This document shows, piece after piece, positions 13,901-22,961 of a stretch of DNA of 64,000 nucleotides (position 1 is its first letter; each line of letters begins with the position of its first letter). The DNA lies in contig OZ035962.1 of NCBI GenBank assembly GCA_964034945.1, forward strand, positions 31,461,943 through 31,525,942, read 5' to 3'. Both the position numbers and the translations under genes were made by a program. This DNA comes from Chrysopilus asiliformis (taxonomy: Eukaryota > Arthropoda > Insecta > Diptera > Rhagionidae). The notes under the pieces were generated by a model, which saw only the letters and a list, made by a program, of their open reading frames with translations, was not told where the DNA came from and searched no databases.

Positions 13901-16900
13901 TCTGCTAGTATGAAATGAATTTCCCGCTTCGTAAAAGATCAAAGTTTTTACAATCACGCATGTTTGCTAAAACTTGTAGTGAATCACGATTTCGATCATC
14001 TGATCAGCATGAAGTGCAGTCTACTTTCAGATTTTTTCAGCAATATCGATTTTTGCATAATAGAGATAAAAATATAGAAAATATCAGTAGTTTTTTAACT
14101 GATATTACTATGTTGCAATTCTGCCAAGAAGTTTAAATAATCTCATAAATTGTGACCAGGTGCTACAACGGAAGAGTTACAAATCATTTCGTGATTTTTT
14201 ATGATAGTTCCTGTAAATATGGTGAACGGTTTTAAAGTAAATAACTTAAAATATGCGCATAAATTGATTTTAATGAGATACGATCTAATAGTATTTTTAA
14301 TTTAAATCAATATTTAAAGGTTATATCTTTTATTTGGTTAATAATATGATAGATGTGGTACATATTCGGACAATTACCGCTAAGCAATAACGAAAATATT
14401 ACTAAACCTCGATCCTCACCGATTCAAGCTCCAAAAAAGGTTAAGATGGGACTTACCTCAAATCCTGTTAACAGTTGAAAAGATGTAAGATGAGGTGATT
14501 AGAATTAAGGATGATTAAAAAAAAAAACAACATAGTCGACTTTAATCCTAACGGTAAAATCTTGTTCTCATTGTTTTAGGTGCAAGAGAAGATTGGTTTG
14601 ATCCTGTAGGGGTAGCAATTTCCATACAAAAACCTTCAAAATGAGGGTTGGGGGTTAAAAATTAAACACAAAAAACTCTGACGCGTGACATAAAAATCAA
14701 ATTACCTCAAATGGCCTCAAATTACGATAAGTATTCAATGTTAAGCCGTAGTATATCATAAAATTATTCAACTGATAAGAAACGACTGCACTGTAACACA
14801 TTTTCATATTTAAATTTACGAAAAATCATTTTATTATACTCAATAACTCAGCCTGAACTACCAAGTGAAGCTTACTTGATAAACAAACTTCCATTTATGT
14901 TTCTGATTTTTTTTTTAAATATAAATTTTATGGTTGAATTAATAAAGCCTTAAGTACTTTAAGCTCTCTGAATGATTGTACAAATTTTAAACACAAAAAA
15001 AAAGAAAATTGTTTCCATGAACTTTTTATAAAAATTAAAAAAAAATTAAGAATACTATATAATTTCAATGAGCTTGTGGTCTGAGACATGGAAAGTGTAA
15101 TGTTGATTTTTTAGTAGGTAATTGCAAATAAAAAGAACGTTCAATGGAAAACTTAACCGGAACAGGTTAACTAAAATATTTTCAATAAAGCGGAACTGAA
15201 TTCATAACAGCAGGTGGGACAAGATTGCAGCAATGATACAAATAAATAATATTAATAAATACGAATAATGAATAAATGAACGTATTATCCTAAAATACGG
15301 ATTAATTAATGGGAATTTTTTAAATCTGGTTTTAGCTATGAATTAATTGAATACCACGGCGACATTATATCCCATATCCGTTTTGATCAACTGAAAAAAA
15401 TCAGAAATCCCGATGGTTATTTCTTGATCCAAAAACGTAATACAACTGGTTCTCAATTTGTATGATTAACAATATTGATTCTAATGAAGGCATAAGAATT
15501 TTGTCATGTCTGGACGATCAATTAAAATATTTCGAATTGAATCGATTAAAATTGAATGAATTTCGATCACGTAAATTGATCGGCTCAATAAAATTTGATT
15601 TATGCATGAATGAATCGATATTTAAAAGCCAGAATGGAAGAATTTTCATAAAAGTAATTTCAGTGATCGAATTGAATCTTTTAATCGCATGTTAGCAAAT
15701 CAAATTCAGCATTTTTTACAAATCAATTTCGCTTTTTTACAAATCAAATTCGTCTTCTTAGCCGTTTTTATAAGCTTTTATTTAGTTTCATTTAAAATTT
15801 TGTTTTTAATATCTTTTTCATTAATTTGGTTTTATTTGAACATCTGCCGAGCTCAAGAAAACAGAAGCTGGTAATTGCATAGGTTTTTGCGATCTGCACA
15901 ATATATTAACATAACCTAAAAACAATTTAAATTCACAAATATGTAACTTCCATACGTTTTTTAATGATCCACATATAAAAAAACAGCTAAAATTAAAGTT
16001 TTGTTTCTCTTCGAATTTTAAAATTTTTTGCTTGCGGAGTATTTCTCTTAACTAATTATACCGTGCGTGATTTTAATTTTTAAGAACTTTGCTTATAAAG
16101 TTTTATTTTTTTATAGTTAAAAAGTTATATTGTTTTTATAGTTTAATCCAGAGCTTAGGGGAAGACCCTTTAATGCCGAAGCACAGCTCAGGATGTTCGA
16201 AAGAACGAGAGGAGATGTCGGTTTATGTTCTCCTTGAGTACGGGGGGGACCACATTGGATGGTAAATAATTCCAAAGTCTTGTTGTATGATCTATCGACC
16301 ACAGTTGAAGAAGAGGGTCGCTGATCCTTTTCTAACTCAAAAACATAACAAAAGCTATAATTGCCAATCTGGCAATCATTGGAGACCCGTATGGTGATAT
16401 TCGTATCAAAATTCGAACAGTTGTACCAAAATTCCACTTTGAAGTCAAACTTTCCAATAAGATTTTTTAAAATTTATTCCAATCGGATTTTGATGTATGG
16501 AAGTTTTATGTAGAATCATATCCTAAATAACTTTTGTTCTTGGACTTTTTTGATAAGATGCACCGTTTTCGAGATATTCACAAAAAACGATTTCGTTCGT
16601 ATGGGGGGTACCCCCCCTAATGGTCCACTTTTGCCCATTAACGAACTTAGCCTCGCATTTTACGAAAAACGGATCTGCGCAAAATTTCAAGTCTCTAGCT
16701 CAATCCGTGCGCCCGCAATCCGCGCCACAGACAGACAGACAGACGGACAGACAGACAGACAGACGGACAGACGGACAGACGGACGGACATGCAAAAATTA
16801 ATTATTTTTATCATTCTAAACACACTGGTGTAATTCATTTTTGTGTGCGATGACGGGATCTTGGCGTTACAAACGGTAAGGCAAAGTTAATATACCCTTT

Positions 16901-19900
16901 GGTTTCACCATACGGGTATAATTACGAAAAAGAAGTCTCAGGAGAAAGAAGGTTGAAAACTACTGCCTTAGAATATCTGATAGAAACGACCGTACTGGGC
17001 TCAAAACGATCCCTAACGGCCAATTTATTCACTAGGAGTTAAATCGCCTTAACTCCCTTAACTCACCTTTAACATGGAAAATAACGTTAGCTAACTCCCT
17101 TAACTCACTAACTCGGCTTAACTCCTAGTGAATAAATTAGGGGTAAGGCTTCTGTCTCTTTCCAGACCCTGTAGCTAATCGGCGTTAGTACGGGTCACTG
17201 CCTGATTGGCAGACACTCTGCCAGAATGGGAGTAACAGCGGATATTCATTGTATAGATCCTGCGAAGGAATTGACGTTGAAGGTAGCGTGAAGCACTTTC
17301 TTTGTACATGTCCAGGTCTAGCGCGGAGCAGACTCAAACTCTTGAGCGGGTACTTGGTTCAGGATCTGAGTGAGATGTAAAACTGGAAAACATTTTCTCT
17401 CTCTCTCTCTCTCTCGGCACTACAACCGGTTTCCGGTCTTAGGCGACCGCAATGTCTCACGCCAGAGGTCCCGGTCACGTGCCGATGTCCTCCAGTTTTG
17501 TATCCCAATTCTCTTTGCGTTCTGGTCAACGCCGTCTTGCAAATTGAGGTAGGGTTTTCCTCGTCGCCGTTGTTAATAACTTACCGCAGACGACTCCGAG
17601 CTGGGAAAATGTTTTAGCGTTTTTATACCCGTATGGTGAACCAAAGGGTATATTAACTTTGCCTTACCGTTTGTAACGCCAAGATCCCGTCATCACACAT
17701 AAAAATGAATAACACCAGTGTGTTTAGAATGATAAAAATAATTAATTTCTGCATGTCTGTCCGTCTGTCTGTCTGTCTGTGGCGCGGATTGCGGGCGCAC
17801 GGATTGAGCTAGAGACTTGAAATTTTGCGCAGATTCGTTTTTCGTAAAATGCGAGGCTAAGTTCGTTAATGGGCAAAAATAGACCATTAGGGGGGGGTAC
17901 CCCCCATACGAACGAAAATGGTTTTTGTGAATATCTCGAAAACGGTGTATCTTATCAAAAAAGTCTAAGAACAAAAGTTATTTAGGATAAGATTCTACAT
18001 AAAACTCCCATACATCAAAATCCGATTGGAATAAATTTTAAAAAATCTTATTGGAAAGTTTGACTTCAAAGTGGAATTTTGGTACAACTGTTCGAATTTT
18101 GATACGAATATCACCATACGGGTCTCCAATGATTGCCAGATTGGCAATTATAGCTTTTGTTATGTTTAAAGCAAAACATCATTATCAAGGACTAACTTTC
18201 CCACGGCTTTTGTAGAAGGTGCACGACAGAACGCAGTGTGTAGGACTCAATCCATTCTTCATCATACCATACCATCGTGACATTCCAGAGCCTAGTATGT
18301 CTGCAAATTTCCATACTGTAGCTTAAATAGTTTTGAGAAATCTTGAGATTTTAATCTCACAAAATTCAACAATGTTGGAAAGTTATAGAAATTATTTTTT
18401 TCTTTCAGATATGGTGATAATTTTTCATGTGCTCATAAAGAAAATGTTCCGATGAGTAGTTTTTCAATTAAAATTACATTTATGCAAAAAAAAAAAAATG
18501 AACATTAAAATCATTTCATTGCATAACACCCAGTATTATCTTTCTTGCTTACAATGATTCAAAAGAAAATTGTTTTATCGCACTAAGATCTTTTGGAGTT
18601 AGCCGTTTGTTTGCTTGTCGTCAATATTTAGCTTTTGTCAAAAAAAAAAAATTAGTTTTTATCGTAATTACTCAAATATAAACTGCTTGCGGCTAGAAGT
18701 TCTTGTATTAAAAAGAAATTGATATTGTGATATAATTCTGTTATTCTTAGATACCACAAATTATATCACTAATGGTCACGAATCACAAGTACCTAACATT
18801 CGTTCGCTATATTCGCTATTCATGTTGTCCCACACTTTGACTTTTATTCACTGTTTGTGTAAGGACCATGTGAATGTTATCTATTTTTAACAAACCGAAT
18901 TGAAGATAAAAATTTTTTTCGCACAATCCACAAAAAAAGTTTTTGTTGTATATTTCTTAGCACAATTAAATAAACGTGACAAAAGTCAAATTGTCTTGGA
19001 ATAATGTTCGATTAGAGCACATTTTACGCATAGCTATTATAATTTGATGGGTGTTTTACAATTTTTACTCTTTTATGAAAATGAGATAATGGAAATTTTG
19101 ATGAATAACTTATGATCTTCGAGGAGATGATATTATAAAGGTGGGTCACAAATAAACAAGTATCATTTTTTTATTGGATATTCTCGAATCTATGAAGCCA
19201 AATGATATATCACACAAAAAATATTTCTTTTTTTAATACTGGGACCTTTTTACAACAAATACAATTAATATTAAATATTGTGGGAGAAACGAAAATAGAA
19301 TAAACAATGCAGGTTAATTCTATCACACTGCCGCATTCAGCGACGATTTACGTAAAACCGGAGAAAAATTCCACAGATAGCTGTTGATTTTCTTAGAAAA
19401 ACCATTGATTAATTTGTTTAATAAAAAGCCGGCAAACACTGAGAAGCACGTGCTTTGAAGTCGCATCTAATACCAGAGTAGAGTAGTAAAAGTCTTGACG
19501 GTTGAATGTTTTAACGAAAAATGAAACTACATAGGTTTGGTTTAACCTGTCTGTGAATTACTTAACACGGGATAAATTGTATACTATCTGATATTTTACA
19601 ATGGGAAACTTGTGGTCTAATGACGTACCAAAGATTTTCCACAAGAGTTTATAATTAAATCAATGAATGTAGTTTAAGACAGTTTATAATTAAATGAATG
19701 AATATAGTTTGTAATCTTAATTATAGAAAAAAACATAGCTTAATCCACCTAACGGTGAGATGATACATTTTTTACATAATCACACTTCTTATCACGAAAA
19801 TAATTGAGTATAATGTTGAATTTTTTTATACAAAAGCATTGAAAAACTCGAGAGCTCGTGAATGTAGAAAGTTGAAAACCTCTTCCGAAAATGAGAAAAA

Positions 19901-22876
19901 TTGAACCCGGAGGGAAGAAGATCTCTCCCATACAAATTGAAAAGAATTTTGCAATTTTTTTCGAAAACGGTTCGTTTTTTTCTGTCAAGAAGTTTAAATA
20001 ATCTCATAAATTGTAACCAGGTGCTACAACGAAAGAGTTATAAATCATTTCATGATTTTTTATGATATTTCCTGTAATTGTCAACGGTTTAAAAGTAAAT
20101 AACTTAATTTATGCGCATAATTTGATTTTAATGAGATACGATCTAATAGCAATGAGATAAGATCTAATAGTAATGAGATACGATCTAATAGTAATCAATA
20201 TTTAAAGGGTAAAACGGTTCGTGTTTTTCTAAAATAGCGTGGGATACTAACAGCTTTCGAATGCAAAAAGTCGCGTAAAAATCGGTGATCTACCCACTAA
20301 ACAAAAATGACCCCTTACCTATCCTCGGAACAGAAATGCCGTTCTCGGACCAAAATGACTTGCTGGACCGAAAAAATGAGCCCCACTCCCATTGGCATCA
20401 AAAATGACCCCCTTACCTATGTATCTCGGACTAAAAACGATAATTTTTGAAAAATTATGTTCTAATACTTGTCTGTTATTTTTGAAAATAGTGATTGTTA
20501 AAAATCACAAAGTGTTTCAAGAATGATTTTAACATAACTTTATCGTACATCCAATTTCAAACAGAAAAATCCCAAAAACGCACCAAATTGCAATTTATAG
20601 CAAAAACATGTGTTACTTTTGAATCACATGTAGATTGTCACTTGGCAATTGTAGCAATTTTCTTAGGTATCTGAAATTTTTTTAATACTATAAAATATTT
20701 TTTTTAATAGTATAAAAATTATATAACATGAAGTAGAAAATTGAGATATTGTTTATTATGCGATTAGCCTTATTATCTAATAAGTTGTGTCTGTGTTGCA
20801 GATTTTAGAATTTACTATTAATTACTAATTAATTACTATGAATCTAGATTTTAGAATTTACTCGTACTTTTTATTTTCTTATACGAAGGATAATAAAGTA
20901 TTGTATTCATGGAAAATTTCGACCTCTTAACTTTGCAAAACAAAAAAAAACCTTAGCACTCCACTCCCGATAGGAGCCTTATTACAAAAATGAAATTTTA
21001 CAGGAATGTTTGATCCTGGAATACGACGATCCTATCAACTTTGGGTTGATTAACGGAAAGTAACCAAAATGGCGGCTTTTCAAAAGTAGCAATTTCGTTT
21101 TTTTCTATTTACTCCGAAATTACGAGTTTTTCAGTAGTCTTAAGTAGGGGCCACACCAATCAGTTTTCCATCAGTCGCAACTGAGTTAGTTTTTCATCAT
21201 TTTTTATATCTAGTTAGCATTCAAATCAATCAGTTGCGACTGACAGTTTTTTGTAAGAAGTTTCTATTCACTTTGATTGCAGAGTTTTAAAAGTGCAGGT
21301 GGATAATAAAGACAGAGCGTGTTTATGCCTTATTATTGCATCAATTTCGAAAACTAAAATTTGGTTCTGTTCTGATGCGAAACAACTGACGCGAACGTTC
21401 ACACCAATCAGTTGGCTATCCCTTTTTAGAAAAATTGACCTACCCACGAATTTTTTTCGTGGTTGACCATCAGTTGTCGAAAAAAGATGGAAAACTGATT
21501 AATGTGTGAAAAAAATTGGAGACAATAAAATTTCCTACATTTTTCTGCTTTACTGGAACTGCGTATCTCAAGCCGTTATCGAGATATACTGTTAATTTTG
21601 TGAATATATCGAAAAATTCCGGTTTTTTGCTGGTTGTACATATATAGAGGATTAATGGGAATGGCATTCTCCCCAGTTTTGCCCTCTACCGTTATTGAGA
21701 TATTTTCATTAAAAAGTAAAAAAAAATAGATGTCTGCGAATTCTTTGCAAAGTAACGGTTTTTAGAAAAAACATTTTTTTTTTTCGAAAAAAAAAGAATT
21801 AAAGATATATAAATTCTCTACATTTTTCCCTATTACCGTAATATAATATCTTTTACCGTTATCGAGATTTTTCAAATTTCGTAAAAAAAAATTCAAATTT
21901 TTATATAAACTAAAATTTTATTCGCCGGTATAGTGTAAATTGTGCACAAAGGGGGTTTTCGTATAAGAAAGTCATGTGCTGTTCACATCAGATATTTATA
22001 TTTGTTTACATCTTTGTACTGTATTTCACCCATGTTGCTTAAATAAAAAATAGATTGCAATTTGATGCAACTGATTCAACATTCATGTGATGAGCACAAT
22101 AAATGCAAGTTATGTAATTTAAAAAAAAATAAGATTACCCCATCGTAGTTTACTAGAAATTACTATAAAACAATTTGGATTACTCCACGAATCACAAAAA
22201 TACAATTACTATTTGTAATTATTTTCAATTAATGGACAAATTAACGGGGGTCGGGTCTGGAGCGAGCAGTCATTAACCTCAAAATTAATTAACCGACAGA
22301 TTTGTAATAACATATCCCTTCTAGTGGCGAAATGTGGCAAATGCTGAATTTTCACCAAAATATTCCGAGATTCCGCAGGTATCTGTTAGAAAATCAGTAA
22401 AAAAAAGAGGGAAAATTGATTTTTGGTTGACGAAAAGGTCTACGTGACTAACGTGAATCTATGAATGGCCGTTCGCCTCATTCAAAACAAATCGAAGAGA
22501 ACGAATTTGCGAAGACTAGCAAAAACCTCCGCTAAGACACAAATTGCCCATCGATATAAAAAAAGTGAATATTCCATTTCAACACTGCATCATTTGTAAA
22601 TTAGTTCGATATCTGCAGTAATATTCAGATGGATTCTAGAAATTTATTTGTTATCTAATCGGCCGACTTCAATTTTCACACATGAAATTGAACCAAGCAC
22701 CGGGCCAAGGGGAAAGGGAAATGTGTCGACGACATGCAACGTGCTAAAATATTCAGCCACTTTACAAGAAACTTACCGAAATTAACCGCCTGCACCTCAA
22801 CTGTTGACGTTGAAAAGGGCGAGCTGATGGCCAGGACGGCAAGGAAAATCAACTTCACAGGACTTTTTAACACCAT
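1851..22876 (-). CDS. cue: Protein cueball: LDL-receptor class B / EGF type I membrane protein, four exons
   Basis: The coding sequence joins 22777-22876, 6628-7939, 2083-2419 and 1851-1958 on the minus strand, 1857 nt, giving 618 residues plus TGA. This is close to the roughly 640 residues of Drosophila cueball. Domain order: signal peptide (about 1-30); a six-bladed YWTD propeller with repeats near 65-80, YWTD at 129-132, YWTN at 174-177, YW at 219 and YWTD at 263-266; three EGF-like domains at about 347-371, 376-406 and 411-442; a transmembrane helix at about 510-530; and a basic cytoplasmic tail to 618. The tail keeps the block [20 protein letters not shown] (562-581), a hallmark of cueball, and ends EEDLY. 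In Drosophila the protein is needed in germline development (spermatogenesis, oogenesis) and has been linked to immunity. The large introns hold many mobile elements. Splice junctions were inferred by eye; the frame closes exactly at all three. Confidence 0.95.
2083..2419 (-). CDS. cue: cueball exon 3 (membrane-proximal region, transmembrane helix, tail)
   Basis: The acceptor TTTTCTAG ends at 2420 and the donor CG|GTAAGT begins at 2082. It encodes residues 471-583: a short extracellular stem, the hydrophobic helix ([18 protein letters not shown]), a stop-transfer sequence rich in Arg and Lys ([15 protein letters not shown]) and the conserved cytoplasmic Cys-rich block. No stop interrupts the 113 codons in the spliced frame. 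The segment follows exon 2 across a 4.2-kb intron. Confidence 0.93.
2680..3075 (+). repeat. Interspersed repeat RepD, copy 1
   Basis: Lies in cueball intron 2. It shares with 36590-36915 the order: a poly-pyrimidine 'GTCTG...TTTGTC' start, an 'ATCTTAAAT...CG.TGAG/CTTAGC' block, then near its end TTTTTCCGAAACTAAATATT followed by a CAACTGATATTTT block. No coding potential is visible. The two copies are diverged but collinear. Confidence 0.6.
3834..4357 (+). repeat. RepA interspersed repeat, copy A (subfamily 2)
   Basis: RepA is a family of about 540-580 bp with fixed ends: 5' AACATAACAAAAGC and 3' CACCATACGGGTATAA. Near the 5' end it has a small palindrome (ATTGCCAATCTGGCAAT) and ACCCGTATGGTGA, whose reverse complement recurs next to the 3' end. 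This copy carries the ATTATTGAAAACCC variant and lacks the CAGA/CGGA array expansion. It sits in cueball intron 2. Confidence 0.85.
4433..5421 (+). mobile_element. Short pogo/Tc1-type DNA transposon with terminal inverted repeats
   Basis: A 989-bp element flanked by TA on both sides (4431-4432 and 5422-5423). Terminal inverted repeats of about 25 bp begin GGGTAAAGTC and end ATATGGCACC, with five mismatches in the middle. Further GATATGGCACC-like words lie just inside both ends as subterminal repeats. TA target duplication and GGG-type ends fit the Tc1/mariner/pogo superfamily. The only sensible reading frame is the zinc-finger tail at 4944-5177, so this is an internally deleted, non-autonomous copy in cueball intron 2. 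Confidence 0.8.
4944..5177 (+). pseudogene. C-terminal PHD-like zinc finger remnant of a pogo-like transposase
   Basis: A 77-codon frame with an acidic lead ([11 protein letters not shown]) and a complete C4-H-C3 pattern: C-x2-C, x15, C-x2-C, x4, H-x2-C, x6, C-x2-C, ending in Lys and Asn residues. Insect pogo/jerky-like transposases often end in such a PHD-like finger with an acidic linker and the W-x-x-C-x-x-C core seen here (EWVKCIVC). The DDE catalytic domain and DNA-binding HTH are absent. It lies inside the TIR element, near its right end, in the expected position for a transposase C-terminus. Expression of the short frame alone cannot be judged. Confidence 0.65.
5424..6412. other. Cueball intron 2, no gene recognised
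   Basis: AT-rich intronic DNA. Just right of the pogo-like element the word CATACTACG recurs (about 5450 and 5482), each followed by AAGAAAA or similar. Nothing else is assignable. Confidence 0.5.
6413..6559. mobile_element. Small pogo/Tigger-like MITE
   Basis: 147 bp with ends CAGGAAACC and GGTTTCCTG, TA on the left flank and TG on the right. Interior phrases (TTTACAACA, CGATATGACACG, CGATATACAACCC) resemble Tigger/pogo terminal sequences. It ends only 68 bp from the exon 2 donor site of cueball. Confidence 0.65.
6628..7939 (-). CDS. cue: cueball exon 2 (YWTD propeller and EGF domains)
   Basis: This exon carries almost the whole extracellular region. The acceptor is ...TATTGCAG ending at 7940, and the first residues FAVTTESQ match the mature N-terminal motif of cueball proteins. 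The donor is AG|GTTAGT with the intron starting at 6627. The EGF cysteines are complete in all three modules: [24 protein letters not shown] and [12 protein letters not shown] each close one domain. The exon ends two bases into an Arg codon (phase 2), which exon 3 completes. Confidence 0.95.
8495..9043 (+). repeat. RepA interspersed repeat, copy B (subfamily 1)
   Basis: Full length with both fixed ends. Carries the ATCATTGGAGACCC variant and a CAGA/CGGA tetranucleotide array at about 8846-8910. It has lost the block from GTACCCC to the CATTAACGAAC phrase present in the other copies. Located in cueball intron 1. Confidence 0.85.
9044..9925. other. Cueball intron 1 segment, no feature recognised
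   Basis: AT-rich DNA between RepA copy B and the transposase fossil. Short reading frames on both strands lack recognisable motifs. Confidence 0.4.
9930..10690 (+). pseudogene. Tc1/mariner-superfamily transposase fossil
   Basis: A frame beginning at the ATG at 10030 gives [16 protein letters not shown], like the N-terminus of mariner-type transposases. Another frame then gives [38 protein letters not shown] and ISNFLW, then [11 protein letters not shown] (second catalytic Asp) and [17 protein letters not shown] (third acidic residue), and a third gives [16 protein letters not shown] before a stop near 10671. These pieces occur in the right order but need frameshifts and a stop bypass. The region between the N-terminus and CRIWGD is much too short, so the HTH linker and first catalytic residue are deleted. 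The element is dead and lies antisense in cueball intron 1. Confidence 0.85.
10691..11865. other. Cueball intron 1 segment, no feature recognised
   Basis: Non-coding by inspection. A mid-complexity stretch at about 11030-11400 is less AT-rich than its surroundings and could be part of an old mobile element, but no protein motif reads in any frame. Confidence 0.4.
11866..12445 (+). pseudogene. Non-LTR retrotransposon (LINE) 3' remnant: end of the reverse transcriptase ORF
   Basis: Frames on the plus strand give [17 protein letters not shown], then [40 protein letters not shown], and further on a proline-rich stretch. This order (YIRP-LEY, VQ-RA-RLIG, L-HRR-VG-LS-FYRY-HG) is the conserved C-terminal region of reverse transcriptases of insect jockey/CR1/RTE-type LINEs. 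Several frameshifts are needed. The 3' end ([12 protein letters not shown] reading, then A-rich) recurs in inverted orientation at 16137-16320. Confidence 0.8.
12446..14118. other. Cueball intron 1 segment, no gene recognised
   Basis: The stretch 12590-13060 is markedly richer in G and C than its surroundings but contains no convincing protein frame on either strand; it may be a diverged LINE part or a regulatory block. The remainder is AT-rich and featureless to my reading. Confidence 0.4.
14119..14320 (+). repeat. Duplicated block RepF, copy 1
   Basis: About 200 bp closely matching 19980-20208 in the same orientation, from CAAGAAGTTTAAATAATC to CAATATTTAAAGG. Both copies lie in cueball intron 1. 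This copy has a single AATGAGATACGATCTAATAG unit where the other has three. Confidence 0.85.
14321..16136. other. Cueball intron 1 segment, no gene recognised
   Basis: AT-rich. Frames at 15462-15695 and 15689-15874 are simple in composition (I, L, F, N, K) and resemble no family I know. Confidence 0.4.
16137..16320 (-). pseudogene. LINE 3' end fragment, second copy
   Basis: Minus-strand sequence matching the 3' end of the LINE remnant at 11866-12445, including the frame [13 protein letters not shown] and the upstream [13 protein letters not shown] stretch. It is 5'-truncated, as is usual for LINE insertions, and abuts RepA copy C at 16342. Confidence 0.75.
16342..16921 (+). repeat. RepA interspersed repeat, copy C (subfamily 1)
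   Basis: Full length, 580 bp, with both fixed ends. Contains the GGGGGGTACCCCCCC palindrome near 16604-16618 and a long CAGA/CGGA array at 16727-16790. It pairs tail-to-tail with copy D (17623-18166). Confidence 0.87.
17018..17142. mobile_element. Small MITE with 21-bp inverted repeats
   Basis: AATTTATTCACTAGGAGTTAA at 17022-17042 is perfectly inverted at 17119-17139. The interior is made of TTAACTCCCTTAACTCAC-type direct repeats. Size (about 120 bp) and end style (TATTCA...AGTTnAA) resemble the element at 49199-49318. Confidence 0.75.
17145..17380 (+). pseudogene. LINE RNase H / C-terminal fragment (jockey or R1 type)
   Basis: Reading in two frames gives [20 protein letters not shown] followed by [19 protein letters not shown]. 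This is the conserved end of insect LINE ORF2 proteins: GH-LIGRHA-RMG, then EHFLC-CP-LA-RR---LG. One frameshift separates the pieces and stops follow, so it is a fossil. It lies directly right of the MITE at 17018-17142. Confidence 0.75.
17392..17575 (-). pseudogene. LINE ORF2 C-terminal tail fragment
   Basis: Minus-strand translation gives [20 protein letters not shown] and then [20 protein letters not shown]. This matches the tail typical of insect LINEs (RGRP--RW-D-V--D---LG--NWR--A-DR--WR). It is followed by a CT/GA microsatellite at 17396-17415. A separate LINE from the neighbouring plus-strand RNase H piece, given orientation and motif. Confidence 0.7.
17623..18166 (-). repeat. RepA interspersed repeat, copy D (subfamily 1, inverted)
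   Basis: Complete copy in inverted orientation with both fixed ends; a short tetranucleotide array at about 17759-17780. With copy C it forms an inverted repeat of more than 500 bp per arm, about 700 bp apart, within cueball intron 1. Confidence 0.87.
18167..19979. other. Cueball intron 1 segment, no gene recognised
   Basis: AT-rich. A less AT-rich piece at 18185-18310 could be an old element fragment but no protein motif is readable. Confidence 0.4.
19980..20208 (+). repeat. Duplicated block RepF, copy 2 with tandem expansion
   Basis: Collinear with 14119-14320. The unit AATGAGATACGATCTAATAG(T/C), 21 bp, is present three times in a row at 20130-20192, the middle one with a single change, against one in copy 1. 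Confidence 0.85.
20304..20430 (+). repeat. Short direct repeats
   Basis: The phrase CAAAAATGACCCCTTACCTAT followed by CTCGGA occurs near 20304-20333 and again, with one extra C and a short insertion, near 20399-20430. CTCGGACCAAAATGA-like words lie between. Confidence 0.6.
20860..21075 (+). repeat. Interspersed repeat RepC, copy 1
   Basis: Shares blocks in the same order with 40825-41060: a TTTCGACCTCTTAACTTTGC-like start, GCACTCC...GATTGGAGC, ATGAAATTTTACAGGAAT, CGATCCTATCAACTTT, then AAGTAACNAAAATGGCGGCTT. No coding potential. Confidence 0.7.
21151..21508. mobile_element. MITE with ends CACACCAATCAGTTTTCCATC
   Basis: The left end CACACCAATCAGTTTTCCATC is inverted at the right end (21486-21508) with small differences. 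Internal words CAATCAGTTG and CACACCAATCAGTTGGC repeat the end motif. No reading frame of note. Target duplication not resolved. Confidence 0.6.
21925..22000 (+). repeat. RepG module, copy 1
   Basis: A short module TATAGTGTAAATTGTGCA ... GTCATGTGCTGTTCACATCAGATA. It recurs at 50870-50932 (inverted) and 51105-51168. Confidence 0.65.
22001..22776. other. Cueball intron 1, promoter-proximal part
   Basis: Nothing coding is visible. Being the 5' part of the first intron it could hold regulatory sites, but none can be named. Confidence 0.4.
22777..22876 (-). CDS. cue: cueball exon 1 (signal peptide)
   Basis: The ATG at 22876 opens 33 codons. A basic start (MVLKSPVK) is followed by a hydrophobic stretch (LIFLAVLAI) and small residues, a typical signal peptide. 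The exon ends at 22777 before a consensus donor GTAAGT (22776 downwards), leaving one base of an Asp codon that exon 2 completes (phase 1). Read-through beyond the donor gives a spurious 66-codon frame, so the spliced reading is preferred. Confidence 0.9.
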
Positions 22877-22929
22877 AACTACAAATGGCGATATTTTTTA
22901 AACTAAAAAAAATTAACAACACAAAACAC

Positions 22930-22961
22930 TAAAAACACAGTTTAAAAGCGAGCTATAAATA
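22930..22961 (-). promoter_or_regulatory. Candidate cueball core promoter (TATA box and initiator)
   Basis: On the minus strand TATTTATA reads from 22961. About 31 nt downstream TTTAGTG, with A at 22930, resembles an insect initiator (TCAGT type). This would leave a 5' untranslated region of about 53 nt before the ATG at 22876. Spacing is right for a TATA promoter, but TATA-like words are frequent in AT-rich DNA, so this is an inference. Confidence 0.3.

Noticed and set aside
16550..16853. Frames of 77-83 codons with the reading RAPAIRATD and TDGQ repeats, repeated at 4042, 8722, 41310 and 53532
   Set aside because: They lie within RepA copies, two frames are open at once, and frame lengths depend on the tetranucleotide array. 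This is repeat sequence, not a conserved gene.
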